From contig NZ_CP149822.1 of the NCBI RefSeq assembly GCF_038396755.1, positions 124,001-188,000 of the forward strand: a stretch of 64,000 bases of DNA, written 5' to 3'. The notes under the pieces are model-generated. The model ran no database searches, was not told the DNA's origin, and saw nothing but the letters and a program-made list of their open reading frames with translations. Shown one piece after another: positions 26,461-34,827 of the stretch. The position numbers were made by a program, and so were the translations under genes. The DNA is from Chitinophaga pollutisoli. Its GTDB lineage: Bacteria; Bacteroidota; Bacteroidia; Chitinophagales; Chitinophagaceae. Positions within the stretch are counted from its first letter, which is position 1. Every line of letters starts with the position of its first letter.

Positions 26461-27504
26461 TTAGATAGAAGATGTTTTGCGTTTGCGTTTTTTCGCTCTT
26501 TCGAACATGGAGGCCACGGTAACCGCGGCGCCTTTCCGGCGCTTGCTTTCGTCGGCCGCGTCCATGATGGCGAGGATTTCTAGCGTTGCTTCGCGGGTAA
26601 CGGGAGAAACGCCCGTTTTGAAGAACTCCGCTACGCGCAGCAGCAAAGGTTCGTAGCCTTTGTAAGGCCCCAGTTCCACGATACCTTTTTCTCCGAAGGC
26701 TTTTCCGCCATAATCCTGCTTTCCGCTGCGGATGCCCCGGAAAGTACCGATCCTTCCGCCATCCCACACGCCTACGACCAGATCGGTATCGGCGGTAGAT
26801 GTCCGGGAAACCGAAACGCAGCCGGTGCCCATCACGGTGCAAAGCGTTTCCACGCCATGAATGCCGTACCAGTACAGATCCGGGTGCGTTTTTTCGAGGG
26901 CGCATGGACTGTATGCTTCAGCGCCCAAAACTTTCCCGATCGAGCCATTGGAGACGGCTTGCGCGGCTTCCATGTAACGGAGGGACGACGCGGAGAACAC
27001 GGCGGCGTTATGTTTTTCGGCAAGGTCGAATATTTCGATGGCTTCCGCGAGCGAGGCGGTCATAGGTTTGTCGATAAACACTTTCTTCCCGGCTTTGATG
27101 GCGGGAAGGGCTTGCCGGAGATGGGGGCGCCCGTCGTTGGATTCCACCATGACGACATCGGATTTGGCGAGCAGGTCCTCCATCGAGGAAACGAATTCCA
27201 CGTTGAGCTTTTTCAGTTCTTCCGGGTAACCCGGGAAACGTTTCTGGTTGTTTTCGATATCAGGACTTGCCTCCGGCAATGCGGCAACGATGCGGAAGCC
27301 TTCCAGTCCGGGAGAAGGAACGTCCTTATTGAAGCTTTTGGCAAAGGCGACGGCGTGCGAGGTATCACAGCCGATGATCCCGATGCGGATGGGGTCGGCG
27401 GAAAGGGCCATGGCGCGGAGCGGTCGGCTGGCGGTGAGGCCCGCGCCAATCCCGGCGGCGGTCATGGTCTGGAGGAACTGTCGGCGGTCATAACGTTGTT
27501 TCAT
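26461..27504 (-). CDS. Second Tat-exported Gfo/Idh/MocA-family protein
   Basis: A 347-residue protein. I use the ATG at 27504 because it precedes a twin-arginine signal (YDRRQFLQTMTAAGIGAGL); the longest frame reaches 77 codons further into the promoter region. The cofactor loop is GIIGCDTSHAVAFA rather than the classic GxGxxG, and the EKP motif is replaced by FIDKPMTASL, where the Lys is kept. It is only distantly similar to the next gene and may be its partner. First gene of the nagA/nagB operon, with a perfect-palindrome operator 73-86 bases upstream. Confidence 0.88.
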   Translation of the reverse strand: MKQRYDRRQFLQTMTAAGIGAGLTASRPLRAMALSADPIRIGIIGCDTSHAVAFAKSFNKDVPSPGLEGFRIVAALPEASPDIENNQKRFPGYPEELKKLNVEFVSSMEDLLAKSDVVMVESNDGRPHLRQALPAIKAGKKVFIDKPMTASLAEAIEIFDLAEKHNAAVFSASSLRYMEAAQAVSNGSIGKVLGAEAYSPCALEKTHPDLYWYGIHGVETLCTVMGTGCVSVSRTSTADTDLVVGVWDGGRIGTFRGIRSGKQDYGGKAFGEKGIVELGPYKGYEPLLLRVAEFFKTGVSPVTREATLEILAIMDAADESKRRKGAAVTVASMFERAKKRKRKTSSI

Positions 27505-27576
27505 GGCAATATCTTCAATTTTTTTAGTGTTTTGACGGTTGGATAATCGCTTGGCTGATGCTGGTTTCCGTAAAGT

Positions 27577-27590
27577 CGGGTACGTACCCG
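27577..27590. promoter_or_regulatory. LacI operator site 2 (perfect palindrome)
   Basis: CGGGTACGTACCCG is a perfect 14-base palindrome, 73-86 bases before the start of the Gfo/Idh operon. Confidence 0.7.
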
Positions 27591-27782
27591 TAAATACTGC
27601 TTTAATATGGTTGCACGAAGGCAACCTGTCAGGATGCGCGCCGAGGATAAAGGCAGTCGCATGCTGTAAAATAGGCAAACATATTTCAAAATGCAAGGGA
27701 AAGGGGGCAGAAAAAAATAATTTACCTTTCTGCATATATTATAGTCTATCCCCTGCCCCAACCTACTGAGGACAGAAAAATA

Positions 27783-27826
27783 TTTGCATTTTCCGGAATT
27801 GAAATGTACTTTCGGGTACGTACACG
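27783..27826 (+). promoter_or_regulatory. Promoter of the NRAMP-like operon with LacI operator (site 3)
   Basis: TTTG (27783-27786) and TACTTTCG (27807-27814), 20 bases apart, give a good -33/-7 pair. The operator CGGGTACGTACACG (27813-27826) overlaps the -7 box, so repressor binding should block polymerase. Confidence 0.7.
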
Positions 27827-27878
27827 GTAATTGATCCACGTCACTTTAGAACGCACGGCTACATTGGAATCCACGCCT

Positions 27879-27892
27879 CGTGTACGCACCCG
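27879..27892 (-). promoter_or_regulatory. LacI operator site 4
   Basis: CGTGTACGCACCCG is the complement of CGGGTGCGTACACG, one change from sites 1 and 3. It is downstream of the NRAMP-operon promoter, 39 bases before the ATG. Confidence 0.6.
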
Positions 27893-27931
27893 TAAAACAA
27901 CAACCAGATCAGAATAAAAAAATACAGGTTT

Positions 27932-29182
27932 ATGGAAGAATCAACAGCCACCGCGCACCCATCCGCCACTGCTCCCGCCACCAGCCGCGGGAAAGCATGG
28001 TTGCAGGCCATCGGGCCGGGGCTTATCACGGCCGCGCTCGTGTTCGGCCCCAGCAAAATCACGATTACCTCCATGATGGGCGCCCGTTACGGGTACAGCT
28101 TATTGTGGCTGGTGCTGGTCGCTATTTTCTTTATGATTGTTTTCGCTGTTATGAGCGCCAGGGTCGGTATCGCCACCAACGAATCCGTTTTAACCACCAT
28201 CGGCCGCAAATGGGGCAAGGGCGTACGAACGGCCGTGGGTGTGGGCGTATTCCTCGTCTGCGCATCCTTCCAGGCGGGTAATTCCATTGGTACGGGTATC
28301 GCCATCGGCGAAGCCACCCATACAAGCCCCAATATCTGGATCATCATATTCACCATGACCGCCATCGGTATGCTGTTTTTCCGCAGTTTCTACAAATCGA
28401 TGGAAAGGATCATGATCGTTCTCATCGCCCTGATGCTGCTCGCCTTCATCGCTACCTTCATTTTTACCAAGCCTTCGGTGTCGGGTATGGCGGCCGGATT
28501 GGTGCCCGTGGTGCCGGAGGGCTCGCTGCAGCTGGTGATCGCTTTCATGGCATCCTGCTTCTCCATCGTAGGCGCTTTGTACCAATCCTACCTCGTGCAG
28601 GAACGCAAAAGGCTGAACCCGGGTGTTAAACAAACCGGCCGCGAAACCATTCCGGGCATGGTGATCCTCGGCGTCCTCGCCGCCATCGTGATGGTATGCG
28701 GCGCCGCTGTCCTGAACACCCGCAATATTGAAGTCACCAAAGCCACGGATATGGCCGTAGCGCTGGAACCCATCTTCGGGAACTTCGCCTCCGCCCTCTT
28801 CCTTTCGGGCCTCTTCGGCGCTTCCTTTTCTTCTGTTATCGGCAACGCCGCCCTCGGCGGCACCCTCCTCGGCGATGCCCTCGGCTATGGCGGCACTCTG
28901 CAATCCGGTATGGTCCGTTTCTTTATCGGGGTAATCATGGTTATTGGCGCCGTGGTAGCCATTTCTTTCGGGAAGCTGCCGCTGGAACTGATCGTGCTGG
29001 CACAGGCCGTTACGATCTTCGTCGTGCCTTTCATCGGCGTGGCGCTGTACCTGATCGCGAACGACGAAAAAATCATGGGCCCCATGAAAAACCCGCCTTT
29101 CATTAAGGTCGTGGGCGCCATCGGGCTCGTTATCATGGCATTGCTGATGATCAGCAACATCAAAACTTTATTCTTTTCCTGA
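27932..29182 (+). CDS. NRAMP-fold transporter lacking the metal-site residues
   Basis: A 416-residue inner-membrane protein with about eleven hydrophobic helices and clear NRAMP-family starts (AIGPGLITAALVFGPSKIT). In metal-carrying NRAMPs helix 1 has DPGN; here it is GPSK (residues 39-42). In helix 6 the A-x-x-MPH segment becomes GALYQSYL (residues 214-221), so both the Met and His are gone. It therefore probably does not carry Mn/Fe by the known mechanism. First gene of an operon with an SDR, a DHDPS-family aldolase and an M20 hydrolase, under a LacI promoter: it may import an organic substrate for that pathway. The substrate is inference. Confidence 0.85.
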   Translation: MEESTATAHPSATAPATSRGKAWLQAIGPGLITAALVFGPSKITITSMMGARYGYSLLWLVLVAIFFMIVFAVMSARVGIATNESVLTTIGRKWGKGVRTAVGVGVFLVCASFQAGNSIGTGIAIGEATHTSPNIWIIIFTMTAIGMLFFRSFYKSMERIMIVLIALMLLAFIATFIFTKPSVSGMAAGLVPVVPEGSLQLVIAFMASCFSIVGALYQSYLVQERKRLNPGVKQTGRETIPGMVILGVLAAIVMVCGAAVLNTRNIEVTKATDMAVALEPIFGNFASALFLSGLFGASFSSVIGNAALGGTLLGDALGYGGTLQSGMVRFFIGVIMVIGAVVAISFGKLPLELIVLAQAVTIFVVPFIGVALYLIANDEKIMGPMKNPPFIKVVGAIGLVIMALLMISNIKTLFFS

Positions 29183-29203
29183 CAACATTGCAAACAATAC
29201 GAC

Positions 29204-30220
29204 ATGGACACAATATTCTCAACCGTTGAAGAACTGCTGCAGCCTTCCGAAGCCCTGATAGCAGACATTGCCCGCCTTGATGGCGACATCCTCATTCTCG
29301 GCGTGGGCGGTAAAATCGGCCCCAGCCTCGCCAAACTCGCCAAACAAGCCGTAGACGCCTCCGGTGTTCCGCGCCGCGTGATAGGCGTGAGCCGGCTTTC
29401 CGAACCCGGCCTCCGCGAAGAGCTGGAAGCCGCCGGCGTGGAAGCCATCGCCGCAGACCTGCTGAACGAAGCCGACCTCGCTTCGCTCCCCGATGCTAAA
29501 AACGTGCTCTATCTCGCCGGCACCAAATTCGGTACCACCGGCAAGGAGGCCTTCACCTGGGCCATGAACGCCTACCTCCCCGGACGCGTGGCGGAAAAAT
29601 ACCGGAATTCCAGAATCGTGGTTTATTCCACCGGCAACGTATATCCCTTAGTGCCCGTGTTCTCCGGGGGCGCAGACGAAAACACACCCACCGGCCCCAT
29701 CGGCGAGTATGCCCAGTCTTCCCTCGGCCGCGAGCGCATTTTCCAGCACTTCTCCCAACAATATGGCACCGAACTGCTCATCTACCGCCTGAACTACGCC
29801 AACGACCTCCGGTACGGCGTGCTCCTGGAAATCTGCAAATCCGTGGTGAACGAATCCCCCATCGACCTCCGCATGGGCCACGTTAACGTGATCTGGCAAG
29901 GCGATGCAAACGAGTACGCGCTGCGCTCTTTCCTGCACACCTCCCATCCCGCCAAATTTCTCAACATCACCGGACCGGAAACAGCCTCCGTTCGTTGGAT
30001 CGCGGAAGAATTCGGCAAGCTCGCCGGTAAAACGCCGCAGTTCGTCAACGAAGAATCCGACACCGCGCTCCTCAGCAATGCCGCCGAAAGCTTCCGCCTT
30101 TTCGGCTATCCCAAAGTAACCCTCCGCGACATGATCCGCATGACGCTCGAATGGTTCCAGGGAGGCGGCGCTACCATCAAAAAGCCCACCCATTTCCAAA
30201 CCAGGACCGGTAAATTCTAA
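29204..30220 (+). CDS. Extended SDR-like NAD(P)-binding protein without YxxxK lysine
   Basis: A 338-residue Rossmann protein with the nucleotide loop LGVGGKIGPSLAKLA and the usual serine region VVYSTGNVYP. The catalytic position usually read as YxxxK is YAQSS here (in EYAQSSLGRER), so the lysine is missing. The C-terminal part follows the extended epimerase/dehydratase pattern (NITGPETASVRWIAEEFGKL). It may still be an epimerase or dehydrogenase with changed chemistry. It starts 21 bases after the transporter and lies before the DHDPS-like gene. Confidence 0.87.
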   Translation: MDTIFSTVEELLQPSEALIADIARLDGDILILGVGGKIGPSLAKLAKQAVDASGVPRRVIGVSRLSEPGLREELEAAGVEAIAADLLNEADLASLPDAKNVLYLAGTKFGTTGKEAFTWAMNAYLPGRVAEKYRNSRIVVYSTGNVYPLVPVFSGGADENTPTGPIGEYAQSSLGRERIFQHFSQQYGTELLIYRLNYANDLRYGVLLEICKSVVNESPIDLRMGHVNVIWQGDANEYALRSFLHTSHPAKFLNITGPETASVRWIAEEFGKLAGKTPQFVNEESDTALLSNAAESFRLFGYPKVTLRDMIRMTLEWFQGGGATIKKPTHFQTRTGKF

Positions 30221-30246
30221 TTCAAGACCTTTCGTTTGCACAAAAT

Positions 30247-31284
30247 ATGGACGCATCCATCAAATCATTACTGTATAGCGGCACCGTAATTCCCGCGCAC
30301 CCGCTGGCGCTCACCGCTGACCGCCAGCTCGACGAAGCCCGCCAGCGCAGGCTCACCCGGTATTACATCGCATCCGGCGCCGGCGGCGTGGCCGTTGGCG
30401 TACACACCACCCAATTCGAGATCCGCTGGCCGCAGTTCAATCTCTACGAACGCGTGCTCCGCCTCGCCGCGGAAGAAATCGATAAAGCGAACCTCGACCG
30501 CCCCTTCATCCGCGTGGCCGGTATCGCCGGGCCGACCGAACAGGCCGTCAATGAAGCCCGCATCGCCAGGGACCTCGGCTATCATATCGGGCTCGTGAGC
30601 ATGGGCGGATTGAAAGATTACTCCGAAGACCAACTCGTGCAGCACGTAGCGGCCGTAGCGGAAGTGATCCCCGTTTTCGGCTTTTATCTCCAACCTTCTG
30701 TCGGAGGTCGTATATTGAGCTACGATTGCTGGCGCAAACTGGCGGACATCCCCAACCTGCTCGCCATCAAAACCGCGCCCTTCAACCGATACCAGACGCT
30801 GGACGTGTTCCGCGCCGTTTGCCACTCGGAGCGCCGCGATGAGATCGCGATGTACACCGGCAACGACGATAACATCGTGGCCGACCTGCTCACCGTCTAC
30901 AAAATCCCGGTAAACGGTAAGATTGTAGAAAAACGCTTTGCAGGCGGATTGCTGGGACATTGGTCGGTGTGGACGAGCAAAGTGGTGGAACAGTTCAACG
31001 AAATTAAAGCCAATCCGCTGGACGCTGGATTGCTGAGCACCAACATCGCCGTCACCGACATGAACGCCGCGCTGTTTGACCCCTCCCACTCGTTCAAAGG
31101 CTCCATCGCGGGGCTGCACGAAGTGTTGAGAAGGCAGGGGCTGATGGAAGGGACCTGGTGCCTCAGCGACCACGAGGTGCTGTCGCCGGGGCAGGCCGAA
31201 GAAATCGACCGTGTGATCCGGGAATATCCGGAACTGACCGACGATGCATTCGTGCGCGCCTTCCTTGAAAAAGACAAAATTTAA
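30247..31284 (+). CDS. Dihydrodipicolinate synthase-family (class I) aldolase/lyase
   Basis: A 345-residue TIM-barrel protein of the DHDPS/N-acetylneuraminate lyase superfamily. The Schiff-base lysine is in NLLAIKTAPF, the tyrosine in FGFYLQPSVGGR, and the pyruvate-carboxylate region is at GAGGVAVGVHTTQFE. It is longer than true DapA (about 290-300 residues), so lysine synthesis is unlikely. Relatives split keto-acids such as sialic acid or keto-deoxy sugars into pyruvate and an aldehyde or sugar. It sits between an SDR and an M20 hydrolase, 7 bases before the latter, in a regulon that also holds nagA/nagB. Confidence 0.88.
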   Translation: MDASIKSLLYSGTVIPAHPLALTADRQLDEARQRRLTRYYIASGAGGVAVGVHTTQFEIRWPQFNLYERVLRLAAEEIDKANLDRPFIRVAGIAGPTEQAVNEARIARDLGYHIGLVSMGGLKDYSEDQLVQHVAAVAEVIPVFGFYLQPSVGGRILSYDCWRKLADIPNLLAIKTAPFNRYQTLDVFRAVCHSERRDEIAMYTGNDDNIVADLLTVYKIPVNGKIVEKRFAGGLLGHWSVWTSKVVEQFNEIKANPLDAGLLSTNIAVTDMNAALFDPSHSFKGSIAGLHEVLRRQGLMEGTWCLSDHEVLSPGQAEEIDRVIREYPELTDDAFVRAFLEKDKI

Positions 31285-31291
31285 TGCCGAT

Positions 31292-32482
31292 ATGCTGAAG
31301 GAAAAGATCCGGGAAATCGCCCGCAGTTTGCAGGACAAAGCCGTTGCCACGCGCCGGCACCTGCATGCCCACCCGGAGCTGTCGTTCGAAGAAACGCAAA
31401 CCGCCGCCTTCGTCGCCTCAAAGCTCGATGCGCTGGGGATTTCGTATACCCGAATGGCCAATACGGGGCTGGTGGCGCTGCTGGAAGGAACGAAAGGCCC
31501 ATCCGGCCAGGTGATCGCCCTGCGCGCCGACATGGACGCATTGCCGATCACGGAGCTGAACGATGTGCCGTATAAATCGCAAAACCCTGGTGTAATGCAC
31601 GCCTGCGGGCACGATGTGCATACCACATCGTTACTCGGTGTCGCTGAAATCCTGCTGCAGTTGCGTCATACGTTCGCCGGCACGGTAAAGCTTATTTTCC
31701 AGCCGGGTGAGGAAACCATTCCCGGTGGCGCGAGTATGATGATCGCGGAAGGTGTGCTTCGCAACCCGGCACCCGCCCGTATCCTGGGCCAGCACGTGAT
31801 GCCGGAGCTGCCGGTTGGCAAGATCGGCATGCGGCCCGGGAGGTACATGGCGAGTGCGGATGAAATTTATATCGAAGTTTACGGAAAAGGCGGCCACGGC
31901 GCAATGCCGCATACCACGATCGACCCCGTGATCATCGCCAGTCATATGATCCTGGCATTCCAGCAGATCGTGAGCCGCAACGCCGATCCCACGATGCCTT
32001 CGGTATTATCCATCGGCAAAGTAATCGCGGACGGCGCGCATAACGTGATTCCCGACAAAGTGATCATCGACGGCACTTTCCGCACGCTGGACGAAACCTG
32101 GCGCTTCGACGCGCATGAGCGCATCCGCCGGATGGCGAAATCCATTGCAGAAAGCATGGGGGGCAGCTGCAAGGTGGATATCCGTGTAGGTTACCCGGTG
32201 CTGATCAACCACGAAGAACTGACGGCCGAAGTGCGCGCGCTGACAGAAGAATACATGGGCGCGGAAAACGTTGTAACGCTTCCTGTCTGGATGGCCGCGG
32301 AAGATTTTGCCTCTTACTCCCAGGTATCCGACGCTTGCTTCTACCGGCTCGGCGTCGGCAATGCAGAACGCGGCATAACCTCGGGACTGCATACCGCTAC
32401 TTTCGACGCCGACGAGCAATCGCTCGAAATCGGGGCCGGACTGATGGCTTGGCTGGCGCTACGTTCGCTGGGCGCATCCTGA
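31292..32482 (+). CDS. M20-family metallohydrolase (amidohydrolase)
   Basis: A 396-residue dinuclear zinc hydrolase of the M20D type that removes acyl or aminoacyl groups from amides. Metal ligands are visible in HACGHDVHTT, QPGEETIPGG (Glu pair) and GQHVMPELP, with the last His in SGLHTATFDA; the dimerisation insert follows KGGHGAMPHTTIDP. I use the ATG at 31292 (LKEKIREIARSLQ) since the longer frame overlaps the previous gene. Last gene of the NRAMP-like operon; it might deacylate an N-acyl sugar or amino acid. A terminator follows. Confidence 0.93.
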   Translation: MLKEKIREIARSLQDKAVATRRHLHAHPELSFEETQTAAFVASKLDALGISYTRMANTGLVALLEGTKGPSGQVIALRADMDALPITELNDVPYKSQNPGVMHACGHDVHTTSLLGVAEILLQLRHTFAGTVKLIFQPGEETIPGGASMMIAEGVLRNPAPARILGQHVMPELPVGKIGMRPGRYMASADEIYIEVYGKGGHGAMPHTTIDPVIIASHMILAFQQIVSRNADPTMPSVLSIGKVIADGAHNVIPDKVIIDGTFRTLDETWRFDAHERIRRMAKSIAESMGGSCKVDIRVGYPVLINHEELTAEVRALTEEYMGAENVVTLPVWMAAEDFASYSQVSDACFYRLGVGNAERGITSGLHTATFDADEQSLEIGAGLMAWLALRSLGAS

Positions 32483-32500
32483 CGTTAAAAAATTCTATAA

Positions 32501-32541
32501 AAGAAACCGGCTGCACTCATTATGCAACCGGTTTTTCTTTT
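32501..32541 (+). terminator. Terminator of the NRAMP-like operon
   Basis: AAACCGG-TGCA / TGCA-CCGGTTT arms with a CTCATTA loop are followed by TTTCTTTTT. It closes the plus-strand operon. Confidence 0.85.
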
Positions 32542-32599
32542 TACAGGTACACACAAACCAGTAAGACCTTGCATTAAAGAAAATCCGGAACGGAAATAG

Positions 32600-32827
32600 T
32601 TATAAGCCGTTAAATAAATCGCTGAGGGAGATACCCAGTTGTTTGACAATGGCGCTAAGGGTACTGATGGACACATTGACCTGTCCTGTATCGATCCTGT
32701 TGATCTGGGCATGACCGATACCCGCACGATCCGCGAACTCACGATTGCTCATGCCCGATTGTTCGCGCAGCTGCTTGAACCGCGCGCCCAGGGCTTTTAG
32801 CAATTTATCGTCACGGATTTCATCCAT
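32600..32827 (-). CDS. XRE-type helix-turn-helix regulator
   Basis: A 75-residue single-domain Cro/C1 (XRE) DNA-binding protein. The helix-turn-helix is SNREFADRAGIGHAQINRID, followed by VSISTLSAIVKQLGISLSDLF, the usual third to fifth helices. Regulators this small often control a nearby gene or act as antitoxins; no toxin partner is seen. It is convergent with the M20 operon and divergent from a small hypothetical gene at about 32969. Confidence 0.88.
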   Translation of the reverse strand: MDEIRDDKLLKALGARFKQLREQSGMSNREFADRAGIGHAQINRIDTGQVNVSISTLSAIVKQLGISLSDLFNGL

Positions 32828-32968
32828 CCGGCCAAATTGAAGAAAAGCAGAAAATATATTGACCTCGTATGTGAGGCTGGCTGCATTTTTTCACCTATAT
32901 TGCCTTAAATAATACGCCGAACATCTCCTGGCATCAATCGAGAATCGCGTCTGCCATGGCGGCGCGCA

Positions 32969-33229
32969 ATGTTTACCCAAATCATGCATATGGAAACGGA
33001 TCCCTCCACGCAATTGAAAATCTACCTGGAAGAATTCATCGGGCGCCTGGCGGAAGATGGCATCACGCATGTAGCCATTAGTATAACCGGCCCTCTTACC
33101 CTGTTTCAATCGCAACTGCCGCGCGAAGTGATTGCCGCCGGAGAAAGCATGTACGTCATCCAGCATTATCAACCCGGGACCATCATCCCGGCGGACATTA
33201 TGCTCCGTCACGACGACGCTCCTTCCTGA
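32969..33229 (+). CDS. Small hypothetical protein
   Basis: An 86-residue acidic protein with no recognised motif (ETDPSTQLKIYLEEFIGRL, then HVAISITGPLTLF). Composition is protein-like, and the position divergent from the XRE regulator suggests a real, possibly regulated, gene. Starts at 32984 or 32990 are also possible. No function can be given. Confidence 0.5.
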   Translation: MFTQIMHMETDPSTQLKIYLEEFIGRLAEDGITHVAISITGPLTLFQSQLPREVIAAGESMYVIQHYQPGTIIPADIMLRHDDAPS

Positions 33230-33552
33230 TACCCTATGCAAAGCTATCTCCGCTCCCGCGGAAATCTGCTGGCTTTCTATCCATCATTCCAGTAAACACA
33301 TAAAAGAACCCGGCCGGCAATTCCGGAGCTATACGTTCAGGTAATTCATTTCTACTCTGGAAATGGTTCCTACAGGCAGGCGAACTCGATTTTCCTGGCG
33401 ATATCCTGCGTAGGGTTAGGGCAAAAGAAAGCCGGGCAAGATTGCCCGGCGCTCTCAGTTTTTTTGGAAACTATTTTGTGCCAAATAATGATAATGGAAC
33501 GAAGATAGGCGGTTTGCGCCGCCGGACTGCTGGTCATTAACCCATCATGCCG
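33230..33552. other. Intergenic region; only a terminator seen
   Basis: No gene recognised. A hairpin with T run at 33431-33465 is the only clear feature, listed separately. Confidence 0.5.
33431..33465 (+). terminator. Terminator-like hairpin
   Basis: GCCGGGCA / TGCCCGGC with an AGAT loop; a run of seven or more T follows after eight bases. It could serve the small gene ending at 33229. Confidence 0.6.
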
Positions 33553-34761
33553 CTATTCCCCCGCAACATAAGGCTGCATGTAGGCATAGCGATCCGTTAG
33601 CTTCCCATGCGCCGCGATAGTTGCCTTGGTGATCATCTCGCTTCCGCCGTTCACGAGGTCGTCGAACACATATTTCATGAGATGGTCGCCGAAGAACTGC
33701 GAGGCATCACGCGGAAGTTCGTTTGGCAGGTTGCCGACGCACATCATGGTGACGCTTTCCGGGTCGTAGGGCGCGGTCTTTTCCCGGCTTTGCCGGTGTA
33801 CGCCGTACACGGGTTGCTCGATGGTGCCGTCACCGAGGTTGCAGGGCACGGAGCCGCCTTTGTCGTCGGTGATATCCGCGATTACCTGGATGCGGAAATT
33901 CTCCTTCGCCAGGTCCTCCCAGGTGAACAGGGGGGCAATATCCTGCTCCCAATAGATTCCGTTCATGAGGATGTCGGAACAGGTAACGTAAGGCAGGAAT
34001 TTGCAGTCGTAATGTTCGGGATGGTTATGGAAATCCTCGCGGCTGTAGGTTTTGTCGGACCGCCGGAGATATAGCTCCCCTGCTTTGAGCTGGGTGTATA
34101 CGGGATAGGCATATTCGTTGATCAGGAACTCTTCTGGCGGGATGTATTTGATGCCCAGGAGCCCCATCACTTCGAGGATGCCCGCCGTCACGCGGCCGGA
34201 GCCGGTAGCCACGATCTTTACGGGCGGCAGTTTGACGCCGAAGTAATGCGTGATCAGTTCCTGGAAATCGTGGCATTCATGGACGCGCTTGAAATTAAAA
34301 AGCCCTGTCCGCCGTCCGAATTCCAGCAAGCCGTTATGTGCTCCTACCACGCCGGCGAAGAAACCGAAACCGAGGATACGCTGCCCGTCGGGATGCACGA
34401 GGCATTCGTAGTCGATAAGGGTGATCTTGCGTTCCAGGATGGTTCGCAGCATTTCGCGGTTCTGCGGCTGGAGTTTTTTGGTGTGGGAGAAGAAAAGATA
34501 TGTTTTACCGGGGATCAGCCGTTCAACGGGCACTTCTTTAATGCCCAGCAGGATGTCGCACTGCGAGAGGTCTTCCGCGAGGCGGATACCGGCTGTGCTG
34601 TATTCGTCGTCCTTGAAAGCGCGGTGCGGCGATGGTTGCACGGTGATCTGCACGGTGGGGTAATGGGAAAGGATCCACTGGCATTGCTGCGGAGTGAATG
34701 CCACGCGGTTATCTTGTGGAGTTTTTTCCTCCCGGATCAGGCCGATGTGTAAGGAAGTCAT
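33553..34761 (-). CDS. Saccharopine/alanine dehydrogenase-like NAD(P)-dependent oxidoreductase
   Basis: A 402-residue protein with an AlaDh/PNT N-terminal domain (IGLIREEKTPQDNRVAFTP, then SQCDILLGIKEVPVERLIPGKTYLFFSHT) and a Rossmann domain whose loop is VATGSGRVTAGILEVMG. This is the pattern of lysine-forming saccharopine dehydrogenase-like proteins, which interconvert saccharopine and lysine or related opines. The ATG at 34761 matches the family start; the longest frame reaches 102 codons further, over the divergent neighbour. It stands alone, divergent from the next gene by 66 bases. Confidence 0.88.
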   Translation of the reverse strand: MTSLHIGLIREEKTPQDNRVAFTPQQCQWILSHYPTVQITVQPSPHRAFKDDEYSTAGIRLAEDLSQCDILLGIKEVPVERLIPGKTYLFFSHTKKLQPQNREMLRTILERKITLIDYECLVHPDGQRILGFGFFAGVVGAHNGLLEFGRRTGLFNFKRVHECHDFQELITHYFGVKLPPVKIVATGSGRVTAGILEVMGLLGIKYIPPEEFLINEYAYPVYTQLKAGELYLRRSDKTYSREDFHNHPEHYDCKFLPYVTCSDILMNGIYWEQDIAPLFTWEDLAKENFRIQVIADITDDKGGSVPCNLGDGTIEQPVYGVHRQSREKTAPYDPESVTMMCVGNLPNELPRDASQFFGDHLMKYVFDDLVNGGSEMITKATIAAHGKLTDRYAYMQPYVAGE

Positions 34762-34827
34762 GATTGTTTGAGGTGTTAGGATCGAATGCTGCAACATTAC
34801 TGTAAATTTGCTTTTTAGCAAAATCAG

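Larger units (their letters stand above)
27505..27931. other. Divergent regulatory region of the sugar locus
   Basis: No gene. It holds three LacI-type operator sites and at least one promoter, serving the Gfo/Idh-nag operon to the left and the NRAMP-like operon to the right. The middle (27640-27780) is AT-rich. Confidence 0.7.

Noticed and set aside
30268..31626. 452-codon minus-strand open frame
   Set aside because: It runs antisense to the DHDPS and M20 genes, both with intact active sites.
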